Positions 46,628-56,427 of a stretch of 64,000 bases of DNA are shown in pieces. A program made the translations under genes and the position numbers. Position 1 is the stretch's first letter. Every line of letters starts with the position of its first letter. Where the stretch lies: assembly GCF_947500255.1 (NCBI RefSeq), contig NZ_CANMRL010000007.1:1-64000 (forward strand). The letters are read 5' to 3'. Under the pieces are notes generated by a model that made no database searches, was not told the DNA's origin, and worked only from the letters and a program-made list of their open reading frames with translations. This stretch comes from an uncultured Psychroserpens sp. Its GTDB lineage: Bacteria > Bacteroidota > Bacteroidia > Flavobacteriales > Flavobacteriaceae.

Positions 46628-47839
46628 ATGTCAATATTAAGCGGCAAAAATATACTATTAGGCATAACTGCTGGTATCGCTGCTTACAAGACAGCTAGCC
46701 TAGTAAGGCTATTTATAAAAGCAGGTGCTAACGTAAAGGTCGTTATGACACCTGCTTCTAAAGACTTCATCACACCTTTAACACTTTCAACTTTATCAAA
46801 AAATCCCGTCTATTCATCATTTACTAATGAAGATGATGATAATGCTATGTGGAATAATCATGTAGAGCTAGGACTCTGGGCTGATCTATTTATTATCGCA
46901 CCAGCAACGGCAAATACCATGTCAAAAATGGTAAATGGCACTTGTGATAATCTATTGTTGGCGACCTATCTTTCTGCAAAATGCCCTGTCTATTTTGCAC
47001 CAGCGATGGACCTAGATATGTATAAACACCAATCTACTATAAATTCTTTTGAAAAGTTGAATGCCTTCGGAAATGTGATGATACCTGCTACATCAGGAGA
47101 ATTAGCAAGTGGTCTTGTGGGTGAAGGTCGAATGGCAGAACCTGAAGATATTGTTTCTTTTATAGAAAATGATGTTTTAGATAAATTGCCTCTAAGAGGA
47201 AAAAAAGTATTGATAACTGCTGGTCCAACTTATGAAGCAATAGACCCTGTACGATTTATAGGAAATCATTCTAGTGGTACAATGGGATTTGAAATTGCCA
47301 AAGCAGCAGCTAATCTTGGAGCTGAAGTGACTCTTGTTTCTGGTCCGTCATCGCAAGTGGTAACTCATAGTTTGATCAATGTGATTAGAGTAAAGAGTGC
47401 GCAAGAGATGTATGATGAAGTACATAAATATTTTGCTTCAGTTGATATTGCTATACTTTCTGCTGCTGTAGCCGACTATAGACCAAAAAATGTGGCAGAT
47501 CAAAAAATAAAAAAGAAGGAAACAACGTTTACTATCGAGTTAGAGAAGACTAAAGATATTTTAAAGTCTTTAGGTGCTATTAAAAAGCTACAATTTCTCG
47601 TAGGTTTTGCATTAGAAACCAATAACGAATTAGAGCATGCTAAAGGTAAACTTGAATCTAAGAATCTAGATTTGATTGTTCTTAATTCTTTAAATGATAA
47701 AGGAGCAGGTTTTGGTGGTTCAACAAATAAAGTTACTTTTATAACAGCTTCTCATGAGATTATAGCTCATGAGTTAAAATCTAAGGCAGAAGTAGCGAAA
47801 GACTTAATGCAACAAATTTTAAAACAAACAGATGCGTAA
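46628..47839 (+). CDS. coaBC: Bifunctional phosphopantothenoylcysteine decarboxylase / phosphopantothenate-cysteine ligase
   Basis: 403 residues. The N-terminal flavoprotein domain (CoaC, about 1-180) has GITAGIAAYKTASLVR, the His of WNNHVELGLWADL and PATANTMSKMVNGTCDNLL in pieces. The CoaB domain (about 190-403) has LITAGPTYEAIDPVRFIGNHSSGTMG in parts (marker GNHSSGTMG) and AAVADYRPK. Together they make phosphopantetheine from phosphopantothenate and cysteine in coenzyme A synthesis. It overlaps the DUF4835 gene by 8 bp. CoaE, the last enzyme of the pathway, is encoded at 60 kb. Confidence 0.97.
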   Translation: MSILSGKNILLGITAGIAAYKTASLVRLFIKAGANVKVVMTPASKDFITPLTLSTLSKNPVYSSFTNEDDDNAMWNNHVELGLWADLFIIAPATANTMSKMVNGTCDNLLLATYLSAKCPVYFAPAMDLDMYKHQSTINSFEKLNAFGNVMIPATSGELASGLVGEGRMAEPEDIVSFIENDVLDKLPLRGKKVLITAGPTYEAIDPVRFIGNHSSGTMGFEIAKAAANLGAEVTLVSGPSSQVVTHSLINVIRVKSAQEMYDEVHKYFASVDIAILSAAVADYRPKNVADQKIKKKETTFTIELEKTKDILKSLGAIKKLQFLVGFALETNNELEHAKGKLESKNLDLIVLNSLNDKGAGFGGSTNKVTFITASHEIIAHELKSKAEVAKDLMQQILKQTDA

Positions 47840-48719
47840 TTTCATATATATTCTATTAGCTTTAATGACAACGGTGTCTTGGTCGCAAGAACTAAATTGT
47901 AATGTTGTAGTAAATGCACAAAAAACTGGTAACGAAAATGTGCAAGTGTTTAAAACACTAGAACGTCAGCTAACAGAATTTATTAATAATACCAAATGGA
48001 CAGACAAGTCCTTTAAGCCTCAAGAGCGTATAGATTGCGGGATGGTGATTACTATCGAAAATTATGATACCGATTTGTTTCAGGCTACACTACAGGTACA
48101 AAGTACACGCCCTGTTTTTGGTTCTACCTATGGAACACCTATCTATAATTATAATGATAAAGATTTTAACTTTCAATATTTAGAGTTTCAGAACTTCGTC
48201 TACAATCCAAATCAATTTGAGTCTAATTTAGTATCGATGATTACGTTTCATATATACATGATGTTAGGGTTGGATGCAGATACATTCTCTCTTAAAGGAG
48301 GAGAAGAATATTACAAACAAGCTCAAACTATTGTTAATTATTCACAGCAAAATAATGCAAAAGGTTGGAAGTTGTCTGATGGTCAACAAACACGTTTTGT
48401 TTTGATAGATAATGTGCTGTCACCAACGTTTAAAGAGTTTAGAGATGTTATGTATAATTACCATCGCAAAGGCTTGGATGAAATGAGTAATGATGCAAAA
48501 GAGGGCAAACAAACCATTGCAAAAACAATTACAGATTTACAGACTCTAAATAATCGTCGTCCAAACTCGTATTTAATGCGTGTGTTTTTTGATGCTAAAT
48601 CAGATGAGATTCAGGACATATTTAGTGATGGGCCTTCGGTTAATGTATCTGATCTTATATCTACATTAACTAAGATTGCACCTTTCCATGCTGCCAAATG
48701 GCGTAAAATAAATTTCTAA
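47832..48719 (+). CDS. DUF4835 family protein
   Basis: 295 residues with a signal peptide (about 1-18, ending TVSWSQ). The body contains ELNCNVVVNAQKTGNENVQVF and RPVFGSTYGTPIYNYNDKDF (both family-like) and an LNFQYLEF-like hydrophobic strand, suggestive of beta structure in the envelope. The role is unknown. It is typically located between coaBC and recN in Flavobacteriia, as here. It overlaps coaBC by 8 bp; the recN gene starts 59 bp later. Confidence 0.85.
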   Translation: MRNFIYILLALMTTVSWSQELNCNVVVNAQKTGNENVQVFKTLERQLTEFINNTKWTDKSFKPQERIDCGMVITIENYDTDLFQATLQVQSTRPVFGSTYGTPIYNYNDKDFNFQYLEFQNFVYNPNQFESNLVSMITFHIYMMLGLDADTFSLKGGEEYYKQAQTIVNYSQQNNAKGWKLSDGQQTRFVLIDNVLSPTFKEFRDVMYNYHRKGLDEMSNDAKEGKQTIAKTITDLQTLNNRRPNSYLMRVFFDAKSDEIQDIFSDGPSVNVSDLISTLTKIAPFHAAKWRKINF

Positions 48720-48778
48720 GCTTTCACTTGTTTTATACTTAATTTCAGTATTTTCATACTGTAATTATTACTGCTTAA

Positions 48779-50431
48779 ATGCTAACACAACTTACCATAA
48801 AAAATTATGCGCTTATTGATGAACTTCATGTAAGTTTCAATAACGGTTTGTCTATTATTACAGGGGAAACCGGAGCTGGAAAGTCTATTTTGTTAGGAGG
48901 ACTGTCCTTAATTTTAGGTAAACGAGCAGACCTTAGTAGTATTAAAGACTCGTCAAAAAAGTGTATAATTGAAGCGACTTTTGACGTTGCTAAATATAAT
49001 TTGAAGTCTTTATTTGATACTGAAGATTTAGATTATGAGGCTTTCACTATTATTAGAAGGGAGATTTTACCTTCAGGGAAGTCTAGAGCATTTATTAATG
49101 ATACTCCAGTAAATTTAAATAACCTCCAGGTTATAGGTGAGCACTTATTAGATATTCATTCGCAGCATCAAACTTTGCAGCTTACCAATGATGATTTTCA
49201 ATTTCAAATTATTGATGCTTTAGCAGATAATTCAAATAGTTTGACTGCCTACTCCGAAGCGCTTAACAGTTACAAAGATTTAAAATTTCAGTTAGAAGCT
49301 GTGCAAAAGCAAAAAGCAGAGTCTATAAAAGAATTTGACTATAATTTGTTTTTATTAAGGGAATTGGATGAAGCTAAATTGGTGTCTGGAGAACTGGAAG
49401 CATTAGAAAGTGAGTACGAAACGCTCAATAATGTTGAGGAGATAAAGGAAAAATTAGCCCATTCTCATCAGTTGTTAAATAATGATGATGTAGGCATTAT
49501 AAATCATCTCACAGAGGTCAAAAATCTATTAGGTAAATTATCTGGCTATGGAAAGCAATATGAAGATGTTTCTCAGCGTGTTGCTAGTACTTTAATTGAA
49601 TTAGATGATATTTTTTCGGAAATTGAACAGCTTGAAGATCAGTTAGAGGCAGATCCAAATCGCCTGGATAGTGTCAATACTAAATTACAGGTCATTCACA
49701 ACTTGATGCAAAAACATACCGTATCATCTGTGGAAGAACTCATTACTATTAAAGAGAAGCTATCTCAAAACGTTTCTATGACTGAAAGCTTAGATGCTGT
49801 CATTATTGAAAAAGAAAACGAAATAAATGATTTAGAAAGGCAATTAAAGTCTATGGCTATTTCTATTCACGATAATCGAGCAGCAATTATTCCAGAGTTA
49901 ATTCAGCAATTGGAAACGATTTTATCAACATTGGGAATGCTTAATGCTAAATTCAAAATAGAATTGGAAACCTCAGATTCATTTTTAACAAACGGTACCG
50001 ATCGTCTGCGATTTTTATTTTCAGCAAATAAAGGTGGTCAGTTTAATGATCTTAAAAAATCAGCTTCTGGAGGAGAATTATCAAGAATCATGTTGGCTAT
50101 TAAATCGGTTTTATCAAAATACAAACAGTTGCCAACCATAATGTTTGACGAAATAGATACTGGTGTATCTGGTGAAATTTCGAATAAAATGGCTGGTATT
50201 ATGCAGCAGATGAGTAAAACGATGCAAGTATTTACCATTACACATTTACCACAAATAGCAGCAAAGGGCGATTCTCATTTTAAAGTCTATAAAACAGATA
50301 TAGATAATGTGACTCAAACCCAGCTTAAAAAATTAAATCCAGATGAACGTATTGTTGAGATCGCAGAGATGCTTGGAGGTATAGATGTTACAAATTCAGC
50401 TATAGAGCATGCAAAACAATTACTCAATTAA
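48779..50431 (+). CDS. recN: DNA repair protein RecN
   Basis: 550 residues of the SMC-like RecN family. Walker A is GETGAGKS (29-36) after LTIKNYALIDELHVSF. A long central coiled coil (about 155-365) separates it from the C-terminal ABC signature SASGGELSRIMLAIKS and Walker B TIMFDEIDTGVSG. RecN acts in double-strand break repair and holds DNA ends together. The start chosen is the ATG that gives the N-terminal strand LTQLTIKNYAL. It follows the DUF4835 gene and is followed by fabI, which has its own promoter box. Confidence 0.96.
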   Translation: MLTQLTIKNYALIDELHVSFNNGLSIITGETGAGKSILLGGLSLILGKRADLSSIKDSSKKCIIEATFDVAKYNLKSLFDTEDLDYEAFTIIRREILPSGKSRAFINDTPVNLNNLQVIGEHLLDIHSQHQTLQLTNDDFQFQIIDALADNSNSLTAYSEALNSYKDLKFQLEAVQKQKAESIKEFDYNLFLLRELDEAKLVSGELEALESEYETLNNVEEIKEKLAHSHQLLNNDDVGIINHLTEVKNLLGKLSGYGKQYEDVSQRVASTLIELDDIFSEIEQLEDQLEADPNRLDSVNTKLQVIHNLMQKHTVSSVEELITIKEKLSQNVSMTESLDAVIIEKENEINDLERQLKSMAISIHDNRAAIIPELIQQLETILSTLGMLNAKFKIELETSDSFLTNGTDRLRFLFSANKGGQFNDLKKSASGGELSRIMLAIKSVLSKYKQLPTIMFDEIDTGVSGEISNKMAGIMQQMSKTMQVFTITHLPQIAAKGDSHFKVYKTDIDNVTQTQLKKLNPDERIVEIAEMLGGIDVTNSAIEHAKQLLN

Positions 50432-50434
50432 TAC

Positions 50435-50442
50435 TATCTTTG
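50435..50442 (+). promoter_or_regulatory. Candidate -7 promoter box for fabI
   Basis: TATCTTTG matches TAnnTTTG, 38 nt before the fabI ATG and only a few bases after the recN stop. Confidence 0.45.
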
Positions 50443-50480
50443 AACCATAAATAATCAACTAACATCTTAATTATATACGC

Positions 50481-51299
50481 ATGTCATACAATTTATTAAA
50501 AGGAAAACGCGGAATTATCTTCGGCGCATTAGACCCAAATTCAATCGCTTGGAAAACAGCAGAGCGTGTTCATGAAGAAGGAGGTACGTTTGTATTAACA
50601 AATGCACCAATTGCAATGCGAATGGGACAAATCAATGATTTAGCAGAAAAAACTGGATCACAAATTATTCCGGCTGATGCAACCTCTGAGGAGGATTTAG
50701 AAAATTTAGTTGCTAAGTCTATGGAGATTCTTGGCGGTAAGCTTGATTTTGTATTGCATTCTATTGGGATGTCTATAAATGTAAGAAAAGGTAGGGCTTA
50801 TACTGATCAAAAATACGATTGGACACAAAAAGGAACAGATGTATCTGCAATGTCATTTCATAAAGTTATGCAAACCTTATACAAAGCAGATGCTATGAAC
50901 GAATGGGGAAGTATTGTCGCCTTAACATATATGGCTGCTCAACGTGTATTTCCTGATTATAATGATATGGCTGATAACAAAGCGTATTTAGAAAGTATAG
51001 CACGTAGTTTTGGTTATTTCTTCGGAAGAGATAAAAAGGTAAGAGTCAATACCATTTCTCAATCACCAACTCCAACTACCGCTGGACAAGGTGTAAAAGG
51101 TTTTGACGGATTTATAGCTTATGCAGAAAAAATGTCACCATTAGGAAATGCAACAGCTCTAGATTGTGCGAATTACACAGTAACTTTATTTAGTGATTTA
51201 ACAAAGCGAGTGACATTACAAAACTTATACAATGATGGAGGGTTTAGTAATATGGGTGTGAGTGATGCAGTTATGGATACTTTTGTGGATAATCAATAA
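50481..51299 (+). CDS. fabI: Enoyl-[acyl-carrier-protein] reductase (NADH)
   Basis: 272 residues of the short-chain dehydrogenase type. The cofactor motif GALDPNSIAWKTAERV is at about 15-30 and the active site is Tyr160-X6-Lys167 in FPDYNDMADNKAYLE. FabI reduces trans-2-enoyl-ACP in the last step of each fatty-acid elongation cycle. It is the usual target of triclosan-type inhibitors in other bacteria. The gene ends in a clear terminator, closing the plus-strand run that began at 43.9 kb. Confidence 0.95.
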   Translation: MSYNLLKGKRGIIFGALDPNSIAWKTAERVHEEGGTFVLTNAPIAMRMGQINDLAEKTGSQIIPADATSEEDLENLVAKSMEILGGKLDFVLHSIGMSINVRKGRAYTDQKYDWTQKGTDVSAMSFHKVMQTLYKADAMNEWGSIVALTYMAAQRVFPDYNDMADNKAYLESIARSFGYFFGRDKKVRVNTISQSPTPTTAGQGVKGFDGFIAYAEKMSPLGNATALDCANYTVTLFSDLTKRVTLQNLYNDGGFSNMGVSDAVMDTFVDNQ

Positions 51300-51321
51300 G
51301 CTCTCAATACATATAACTTAT

Positions 51322-51349
51322 AACCGATGTTAACGCATCGGTTTTTTTT
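51322..51349 (+). terminator. Rho-independent terminator of fabI
   Basis: An 8-bp perfect stem (AACCGATG, CATCGGTT) with a 6-nt loop is followed by a run of Ts. Confidence 0.9.
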
Positions 51350-51650
51350 ATTTTAGAAGTGTCTACTTTATAAAATAATTCACTCGTTGAATAGATGAAA
51401 TGCTTTTTTTTTCGATATAATTATTTGTAAATGACTATTGTTTTTTAATAAAAACACTAAAAAATAGAATTATTTTCAGTTTTTATGTTAAAACTTTAAA
51501 ATTTATAAAGTATGGTGTAACCATTTGTCGGCTTTTTATTAAGATTCATCGAATTGTTAATATCTTGTTAAGTTCTTTTTCAGCCTAAAGCTTTTAATAT
51601 GAATAATTTACAAGGCATTAATTAATTCTTTAACTAAAAACCAACAAAAA
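51350..51650 (+). other. Gene-free AT-rich spacer upstream of the T9SS cargo block
   Basis: About 300 bp between the fabI terminator and the first secreted-protein gene. It is very AT-rich and has no convincing open frame, tRNA or repeat. A short in-frame frame of eight codons at 51599-51625 (MNNLQGIN) ends before the gene, which I do not count as real. No clear TAnnTTTG box lies close to the ATG at 51651; the promoter is not identified. Confidence 0.6.
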
Positions 51651-54401
51651 ATGAAGAAAATTACTTTATTGATTTTTCTACTGGTCACCAGTTTTACATT
51701 CTCCCAAGAGGATTGTGCTGGAGTAGTAGATTTAAGCGCTTTGACAAGTCCATATAATGGGGATACGACGGGCGCTATTAATGATTTCGGACAGGATTGT
51801 TTAACCAATGCTGATGCACCAGATCAGGTGTTCTCAATTCTTGTTCCAGCAGGACAACAACTAGTTATTGGGCAATCTGCTAATGGTTATGACTCTAAGC
51901 ATAGAGTCGCTTATGGTACTTGTCCAGGAGAAATACTTATTGATTGTACTGATGACCCAGACACTCAAACAATAACTTGGGATAATGATACTGGATCTGA
52001 TCAAACTGTTTTTTGGACTCAGTCTGCATTTTCTACAGGATCAGGTACCTTTACACTCGAATGGGTAGTACAAGACCCTCCTTCTGCACCAGATAATGAC
52101 GATTGTGTTAACGCAATAGCAATTGCTTGTGGGGATTCTGTAACAGGATCAACAGCAGCTGCAACAGATAGTGAAGGTAATGCAGCACCTGATGTGTTCT
52201 ATTCAATATCTGGAACTGACAATGGGGAAGAAGTAACAGTTAGCTTATGTGGTTCTTCATTTGATACAGTACTAAACGTATTTGATGCCTGTGGAGGAAA
52301 TGTGGTAGCAACCAACGATGACTCATGTAGTTTACAATCTGAATTGACATTTACTTCAGATGGAGCAACAACATATATTGTAAGGGTTGAAGGTTTTGGA
52401 TCTAATTCTGGTGATTATGCTTTAGCAGTATCATGTGTGCCACCACCAGAATGCACACCTGCAACAATAGATAGTTCAACGGTAGTTGATAGTTGTAATC
52501 CAGATGGTACAGGAACCTTTACGGTAGATATTGTTGTTTCTGATGCTGGAGACGCAGGAAGTGTATTTGATGATGGTATAAACCCAACAGAGGCAGTTGT
52601 AGCTGGTACAGTAACGATGGGGCCATATGATAGCGGTGATTCAGTTACGATAGAATTAACAGCTTTAGACCCAGCATGTAGTTCAACTGTTGGAACATTT
52701 GAGTTTACATGTCCGCAACCAGCACCAGATAATGACGATTGTGTCAATGCAACAGCAATTGCTTGTGGGGATTCTGTAACAGGATCAACAGCAAGTGCAA
52801 CAGATAGCGAAGGTAATGCTGCGCCAGATGTATTTTATTCAATAGCAGGAACAGCTAATGGTGAAGAAATTACAGTTAGTTTATGCGGCTCTTCATTTGA
52901 TACAGTACTAAACGTATTTGATGCCTGCAGTGGAAATGTGGTAGCAACCAACGATGACTCATGTAGTTTACAATCTGAATTGACATTTACTTCAGATGGA
53001 GCAACAACATATATTGTAAGGGTTGAAGGTTTTGGATCTAATTCTGGTGATTATGCTTTAGCAGTATCATGTGTGCCACCACCAGCATGTACACCTGCAA
53101 CAATAGATAGTTCAACGGTAGTTGATAGTTGTAATCCAGATGGTACAGGAACCTTTACGGTAGATATTGTTGTTTCTGATGCTGGAGACGCAGGAAGTGT
53201 ATTTGATGATGGTATAAACCCAACTGAGGCAGTTGTAGCTGGTACAGTAACGATGGGGCCATATGATAGTGGTGATTCAGTTACGATAGAATTAACAGCT
53301 TTAGACCCAGCATGTAGTTCAACTGTTGGAACATTTGAGTTTACGTGCCCATTACCTGGTCCAGATAATGATGATTGTATTGATGCGACAGCTATAGCAT
53401 GCGGCGATACGGTAACAGGTTCAACAGCAAATGCTACCGATAGTGGAGGAACTGCTTCACCAGATGTATTCTATTCATTATCAGGTACAGCTTTAGATGA
53501 AGTGGTAACTGTTAGCTTATGTGGTTCATCGTTTGACACAAGATTAGAAGTATTTGATGCTTGTGATGGAAATATAGTAGCTTCAAATGATGATTCATGT
53601 GGGCTGCAATCTGAATTAACATTCGCATCAGATGGTGCAACTACCTATATTATTAGAGTTGAAGGTTTTGGTTCTAATTCGGGTGATTATGAATTAACCA
53701 TTTCATGTGAGGAACCAGCAAATCCACCAGAAAATGATGACGTTGCAGGTGCTATTGATTTGCCAGTAGGTAATACGCTTTGTGAAACTACGGTATTAGG
53801 AACTAATGTTGCTTCTACAACTTCAGCAGAAAATGAAGGAGCTTCTTGTGGTACACCAGAAGGAGACGTTTGGTTTAAAGTCATGGTTCCATTTACAGGA
53901 GAGTTAACTATTGAAACTTCAAATTCTGGAGACGCTAGTTCTATTACTGATACAGTAATGGCAGTGTATTCTGGAACATCTGGAGCTTTAGTAGAAGTTG
54001 GATGTGATGATGATGGTGCAGCTGGATTATTCTCTCAAGTAGCATTATCTGGCCTTACTCCAGGAGATGTGCTCTTAGTGCGTGTTTGGGAATTTGGCGA
54101 TGATACTAAAGGAAACTTTAATATTTGTGCATGGTCTCCAACGAGTTTAGGAGTGGAAGACGATACGTTTGCTGGATTTAATTATTATCCAAACCCAGTT
54201 AAAGATGTATTAACACTTGATTCTCCTAATAGAGCAATTGATAAAATTGAAGTATTTAATGTTTTAGGACAACGTATTATTGCTATTGATAGTCAAAATA
54301 CAATCCAAAACATTGATATGTCTAATTTACAATCGGGAGCATATATCGTTAAGGTTTCTATTGAAAGTCAAACCAAAGCGATAAGAGTGCTGAAAGAATA
54401 A
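51651..54401 (+). CDS. Large secreted repeat protein with T9SS type A sorting domain
   Basis: 916 residues. A signal peptide (about 1-18, ending TFTFSQ) precedes a first region (about 20-145). Two tandem 212-residue units follow, each with a PPC-like beta-sandwich (marker CGSSFDTVLNVFDAC) and a second module rich in Asp (marker DGTGTFTVDIVVSDAG). Then come a third partial unit, a further PPC-like domain (EGDVWFKVMVPFTGEL) and a C-terminal sorting domain (about 840-916, from NYYPNPVKDVLTL; ends AIRVLKE). The type IX system should deliver it to the cell surface. Units 1 and 2 are almost identical in DNA. Function unknown; adhesion or binding is plausible. Confidence 0.88.
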   Translation: MKKITLLIFLLVTSFTFSQEDCAGVVDLSALTSPYNGDTTGAINDFGQDCLTNADAPDQVFSILVPAGQQLVIGQSANGYDSKHRVAYGTCPGEILIDCTDDPDTQTITWDNDTGSDQTVFWTQSAFSTGSGTFTLEWVVQDPPSAPDNDDCVNAIAIACGDSVTGSTAAATDSEGNAAPDVFYSISGTDNGEEVTVSLCGSSFDTVLNVFDACGGNVVATNDDSCSLQSELTFTSDGATTYIVRVEGFGSNSGDYALAVSCVPPPECTPATIDSSTVVDSCNPDGTGTFTVDIVVSDAGDAGSVFDDGINPTEAVVAGTVTMGPYDSGDSVTIELTALDPACSSTVGTFEFTCPQPAPDNDDCVNATAIACGDSVTGSTASATDSEGNAAPDVFYSIAGTANGEEITVSLCGSSFDTVLNVFDACSGNVVATNDDSCSLQSELTFTSDGATTYIVRVEGFGSNSGDYALAVSCVPPPACTPATIDSSTVVDSCNPDGTGTFTVDIVVSDAGDAGSVFDDGINPTEAVVAGTVTMGPYDSGDSVTIELTALDPACSSTVGTFEFTCPLPGPDNDDCIDATAIACGDTVTGSTANATDSGGTASPDVFYSLSGTALDEVVTVSLCGSSFDTRLEVFDACDGNIVASNDDSCGLQSELTFASDGATTYIIRVEGFGSNSGDYELTISCEEPANPPENDDVAGAIDLPVGNTLCETTVLGTNVASTTSAENEGASCGTPEGDVWFKVMVPFTGELTIETSNSGDASSITDTVMAVYSGTSGALVEVGCDDDGAAGLFSQVALSGLTPGDVLLVRVWEFGDDTKGNFNICAWSPTSLGVEDDTFAGFNYYPNPVKDVLTLDSPNRAIDKIEVFNVLGQRIIAIDSQNTIQNIDMSNLQSGAYIVKVSIESQTKAIRVLKE
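52089..53708 (+). repeat. In-frame tandem repeat, 636-bp period, two full units and one partial
   Basis: Units start at 52089, 52725 and 53361, each at the words CCAGATAATGA and spaced exactly 636 bp (212 codons). Units 1 and 2 differ at many sites in the first 170 bp but at only about seven in the last 450 bp. The third copy covers about 348 bp and is much more divergent. Confidence 0.9.
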
Positions 54402-54427
54402 TAATCGTATTGTTATTTGATAAAATT

Positions 54428-54455
54428 AAAAGAGGTCTGTATGGACCTCTTTTTT
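54428..54455 (+). terminator. Rho-independent terminator
   Basis: AAAAGAGGTC and GACCTCTTTT form a 10-bp perfect stem with a 6-nt loop followed by Ts, ending the first secreted-protein transcript. Confidence 0.88.
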
Positions 54456-54487
54456 ATTCATATATTGTATAAGTTAATTTTTAGATT

Positions 54488-56197
54488 ATGAGAAAAACAT
54501 ATTTTCCCTCTCTATTTTGTTTCTTTTTAGTCTCTTTGATGTATTCTCAAATACAATTTGCAAATGTAGCTAATGATCTTGGTGCTGACATTTCACCAGG
54601 ATTGACATCCTATGGTAATGGGATTTCATTTTTCGATTATAATAATGATGGATGGGACGATATTACTATAAGTACGGCAGATAATAATGAACTTAGGTTT
54701 TTTAAAAATATATATGGCGTTTTTGTAGAACAAGATTTTAATTTGTCTTATATAAATTATCAAACCCGATGTGTTGTATGGGTAGATTTCGATAATGATG
54801 GAGACAACGATTTATTTGTGACTAGTGATACAAATGGAAATAAACTGCTAAGAAACCAAGGGAATATGGTCTTTGAAGATATTTCTGCTACTACTGGTAT
54901 GGTAACTGGCAATGTGTTTACCTTCGGTGCGTCTTGGGGAGATTATGATAATGATGGATATTTAGATGTGTTTTTAAGTAATAGGACATCAATATTTTCT
55001 AATATACTTTATAAGAATAATGGAGATGGAACATTTACAGATGTTACCATACTAGCAGGAATAAACGGTAGCCCTGTATTTTCATTTTGTTCTGCATTTT
55101 TAGATATTAATAATGATGGTCATCAAGACATTTATGTTTCCAATGATAAGTTTAGTTATGAGAATAAACTTTATAAGAACAATGGTGACGGAACCTTTAC
55201 CGATATAAGTGTATCATCTGGAACAAATATTGCTATTGATGCTATGTCTACTACTGTTGGCGATTATAATAAAGATGGCTACTTCGATATTTATATAACA
55301 AATAGTCCCTCTGGGAATTATCTATTGAAAAATAATGGAGATGAAACCTTTCAGAATGTAGCAGTGTCTACAGGAACTAGCTTTGATAGTATTGGTTGGG
55401 GAGCTGTATTTTTTGAAGCTGATAATGATAGTGACCTCGATTTGTATGTAAGCGGACAATTAAACGGAAGTCAAGTAGGATTATTGTCTGCGGCATTTTA
55501 TGAAAACAACAATAACAATACATTTACCTTAAATAATAGTTGTTTTCCAGGAGACAATGGGACAAGCTATTCTAATGCTGTTGGTGATATTGATAATGAT
55601 GGATTGTTGGATATCGTTGTTAGTAATGATGGTCAAGATATATTTCTGTGGAAAAACATGACGCTTAATTCATTACATTGGATAAAACTGAAGTTAGAAG
55701 GAACTCAAAGTAATAAAAATGCGATAGGAGCAAGGGTTGAGGTTTCTGTCAATGGAGAAAAACAATATGGATATAAGTTATGCGGCGAAGGTTATCTAGG
55801 ACAAAACTCTAACATAATGCATTTTGGATTAGATGACAATGTGTTGATTGATTATATTAAAGTATTTTGGCCAAGTGGCTTAGAGGAAACATATTTTAAT
55901 ATTCAATCTAATCAAATACTTACTCTTTTAGAGGGTAGCGCTTTAGGGGTTGATGAGAATGCGATTGATTATGGTTTGACTGCTTCTCCAAACCCAGTAA
56001 CAAATCTATTGAAACTTGAGTCTACTGAAGTTATTGATACAATTGAAGTATTTACTGTTTTAGGACAGCGAATCATTGCTGTTGATGGCCAACATACAAT
56101 CCAAAACATAGACATGTCTAGTTTGCAATCTGGAGCCTATATCTTAAAAGCTTCTATCAAAAATAAAATAGAAGTTATCCAAGTGCTAAAACAGTAA
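54488..56197 (+). CDS. Secreted FG-GAP/VCBS-repeat protein with ASPIC/UnbV domain and T9SS sorting domain
   Basis: 569 residues: signal peptide (about 1-20), then VCBS/FG-GAP repeats, each with a Ca-binding-like acidic turn (DYNNDGWDD, DFDNDGDND, DYDNDGYLD, DINNDGHQD, DYNKDGYFD, DIDNDGLLD), forming a beta-propeller to about residue 410. An ASPIC/UnbV domain (about 415-480: GARVEVSVNGEKQYGY, FWPSGLEET) follows. The C-terminal T9SS domain (about 495-569, from ASPNPVTNLLKLES) is very close to that of the preceding gene. Such CRTAC1-like proteins bind Ca and probably surface partners. Function not proven. Confidence 0.88.
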   Translation: MRKTYFPSLFCFFLVSLMYSQIQFANVANDLGADISPGLTSYGNGISFFDYNNDGWDDITISTADNNELRFFKNIYGVFVEQDFNLSYINYQTRCVVWVDFDNDGDNDLFVTSDTNGNKLLRNQGNMVFEDISATTGMVTGNVFTFGASWGDYDNDGYLDVFLSNRTSIFSNILYKNNGDGTFTDVTILAGINGSPVFSFCSAFLDINNDGHQDIYVSNDKFSYENKLYKNNGDGTFTDISVSSGTNIAIDAMSTTVGDYNKDGYFDIYITNSPSGNYLLKNNGDETFQNVAVSTGTSFDSIGWGAVFFEADNDSDLDLYVSGQLNGSQVGLLSAAFYENNNNNTFTLNNSCFPGDNGTSYSNAVGDIDNDGLLDIVVSNDGQDIFLWKNMTLNSLHWIKLKLEGTQSNKNAIGARVEVSVNGEKQYGYKLCGEGYLGQNSNIMHFGLDDNVLIDYIKVFWPSGLEETYFNIQSNQILTLLEGSALGVDENAIDYGLTASPNPVTNLLKLESTEVIDTIEVFTVLGQRIIAVDGQHTIQNIDMSSLQSGAYILKASIKNKIEVIQVLKQ

Positions 56198-56427
56198 TAA
56201 TCGCTTATAATTTAACTTGAATAAAAATGATTTAGATAGTGACATTTTTAACCAAAATTTTTTGATTATTTTTTATTGAGGTCAATCAGATTTTTTAATC
56301 CATTGATTTCAAAACTAATACCTCTTTTCATCGGTGTTTTTTTCTTTTTATCGATTATATAATATACATTTCTGTTTATTAGAGAAATATCATAATTTTA
56401 AGACTTATTAATTAAATTCGACTAAAT

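Noticed and set aside
51599-51625. Eight-codon upstream frame before the 51651 gene
   Set aside because: Too short and without regulatory codon content; expected by chance in AT-rich DNA.
52089-53708. Direct repeats resembling a CRISPR array
   Set aside because: The repeats are 636 bp, in frame and protein-coding, with no short repeat/spacer pattern and no cas genes.
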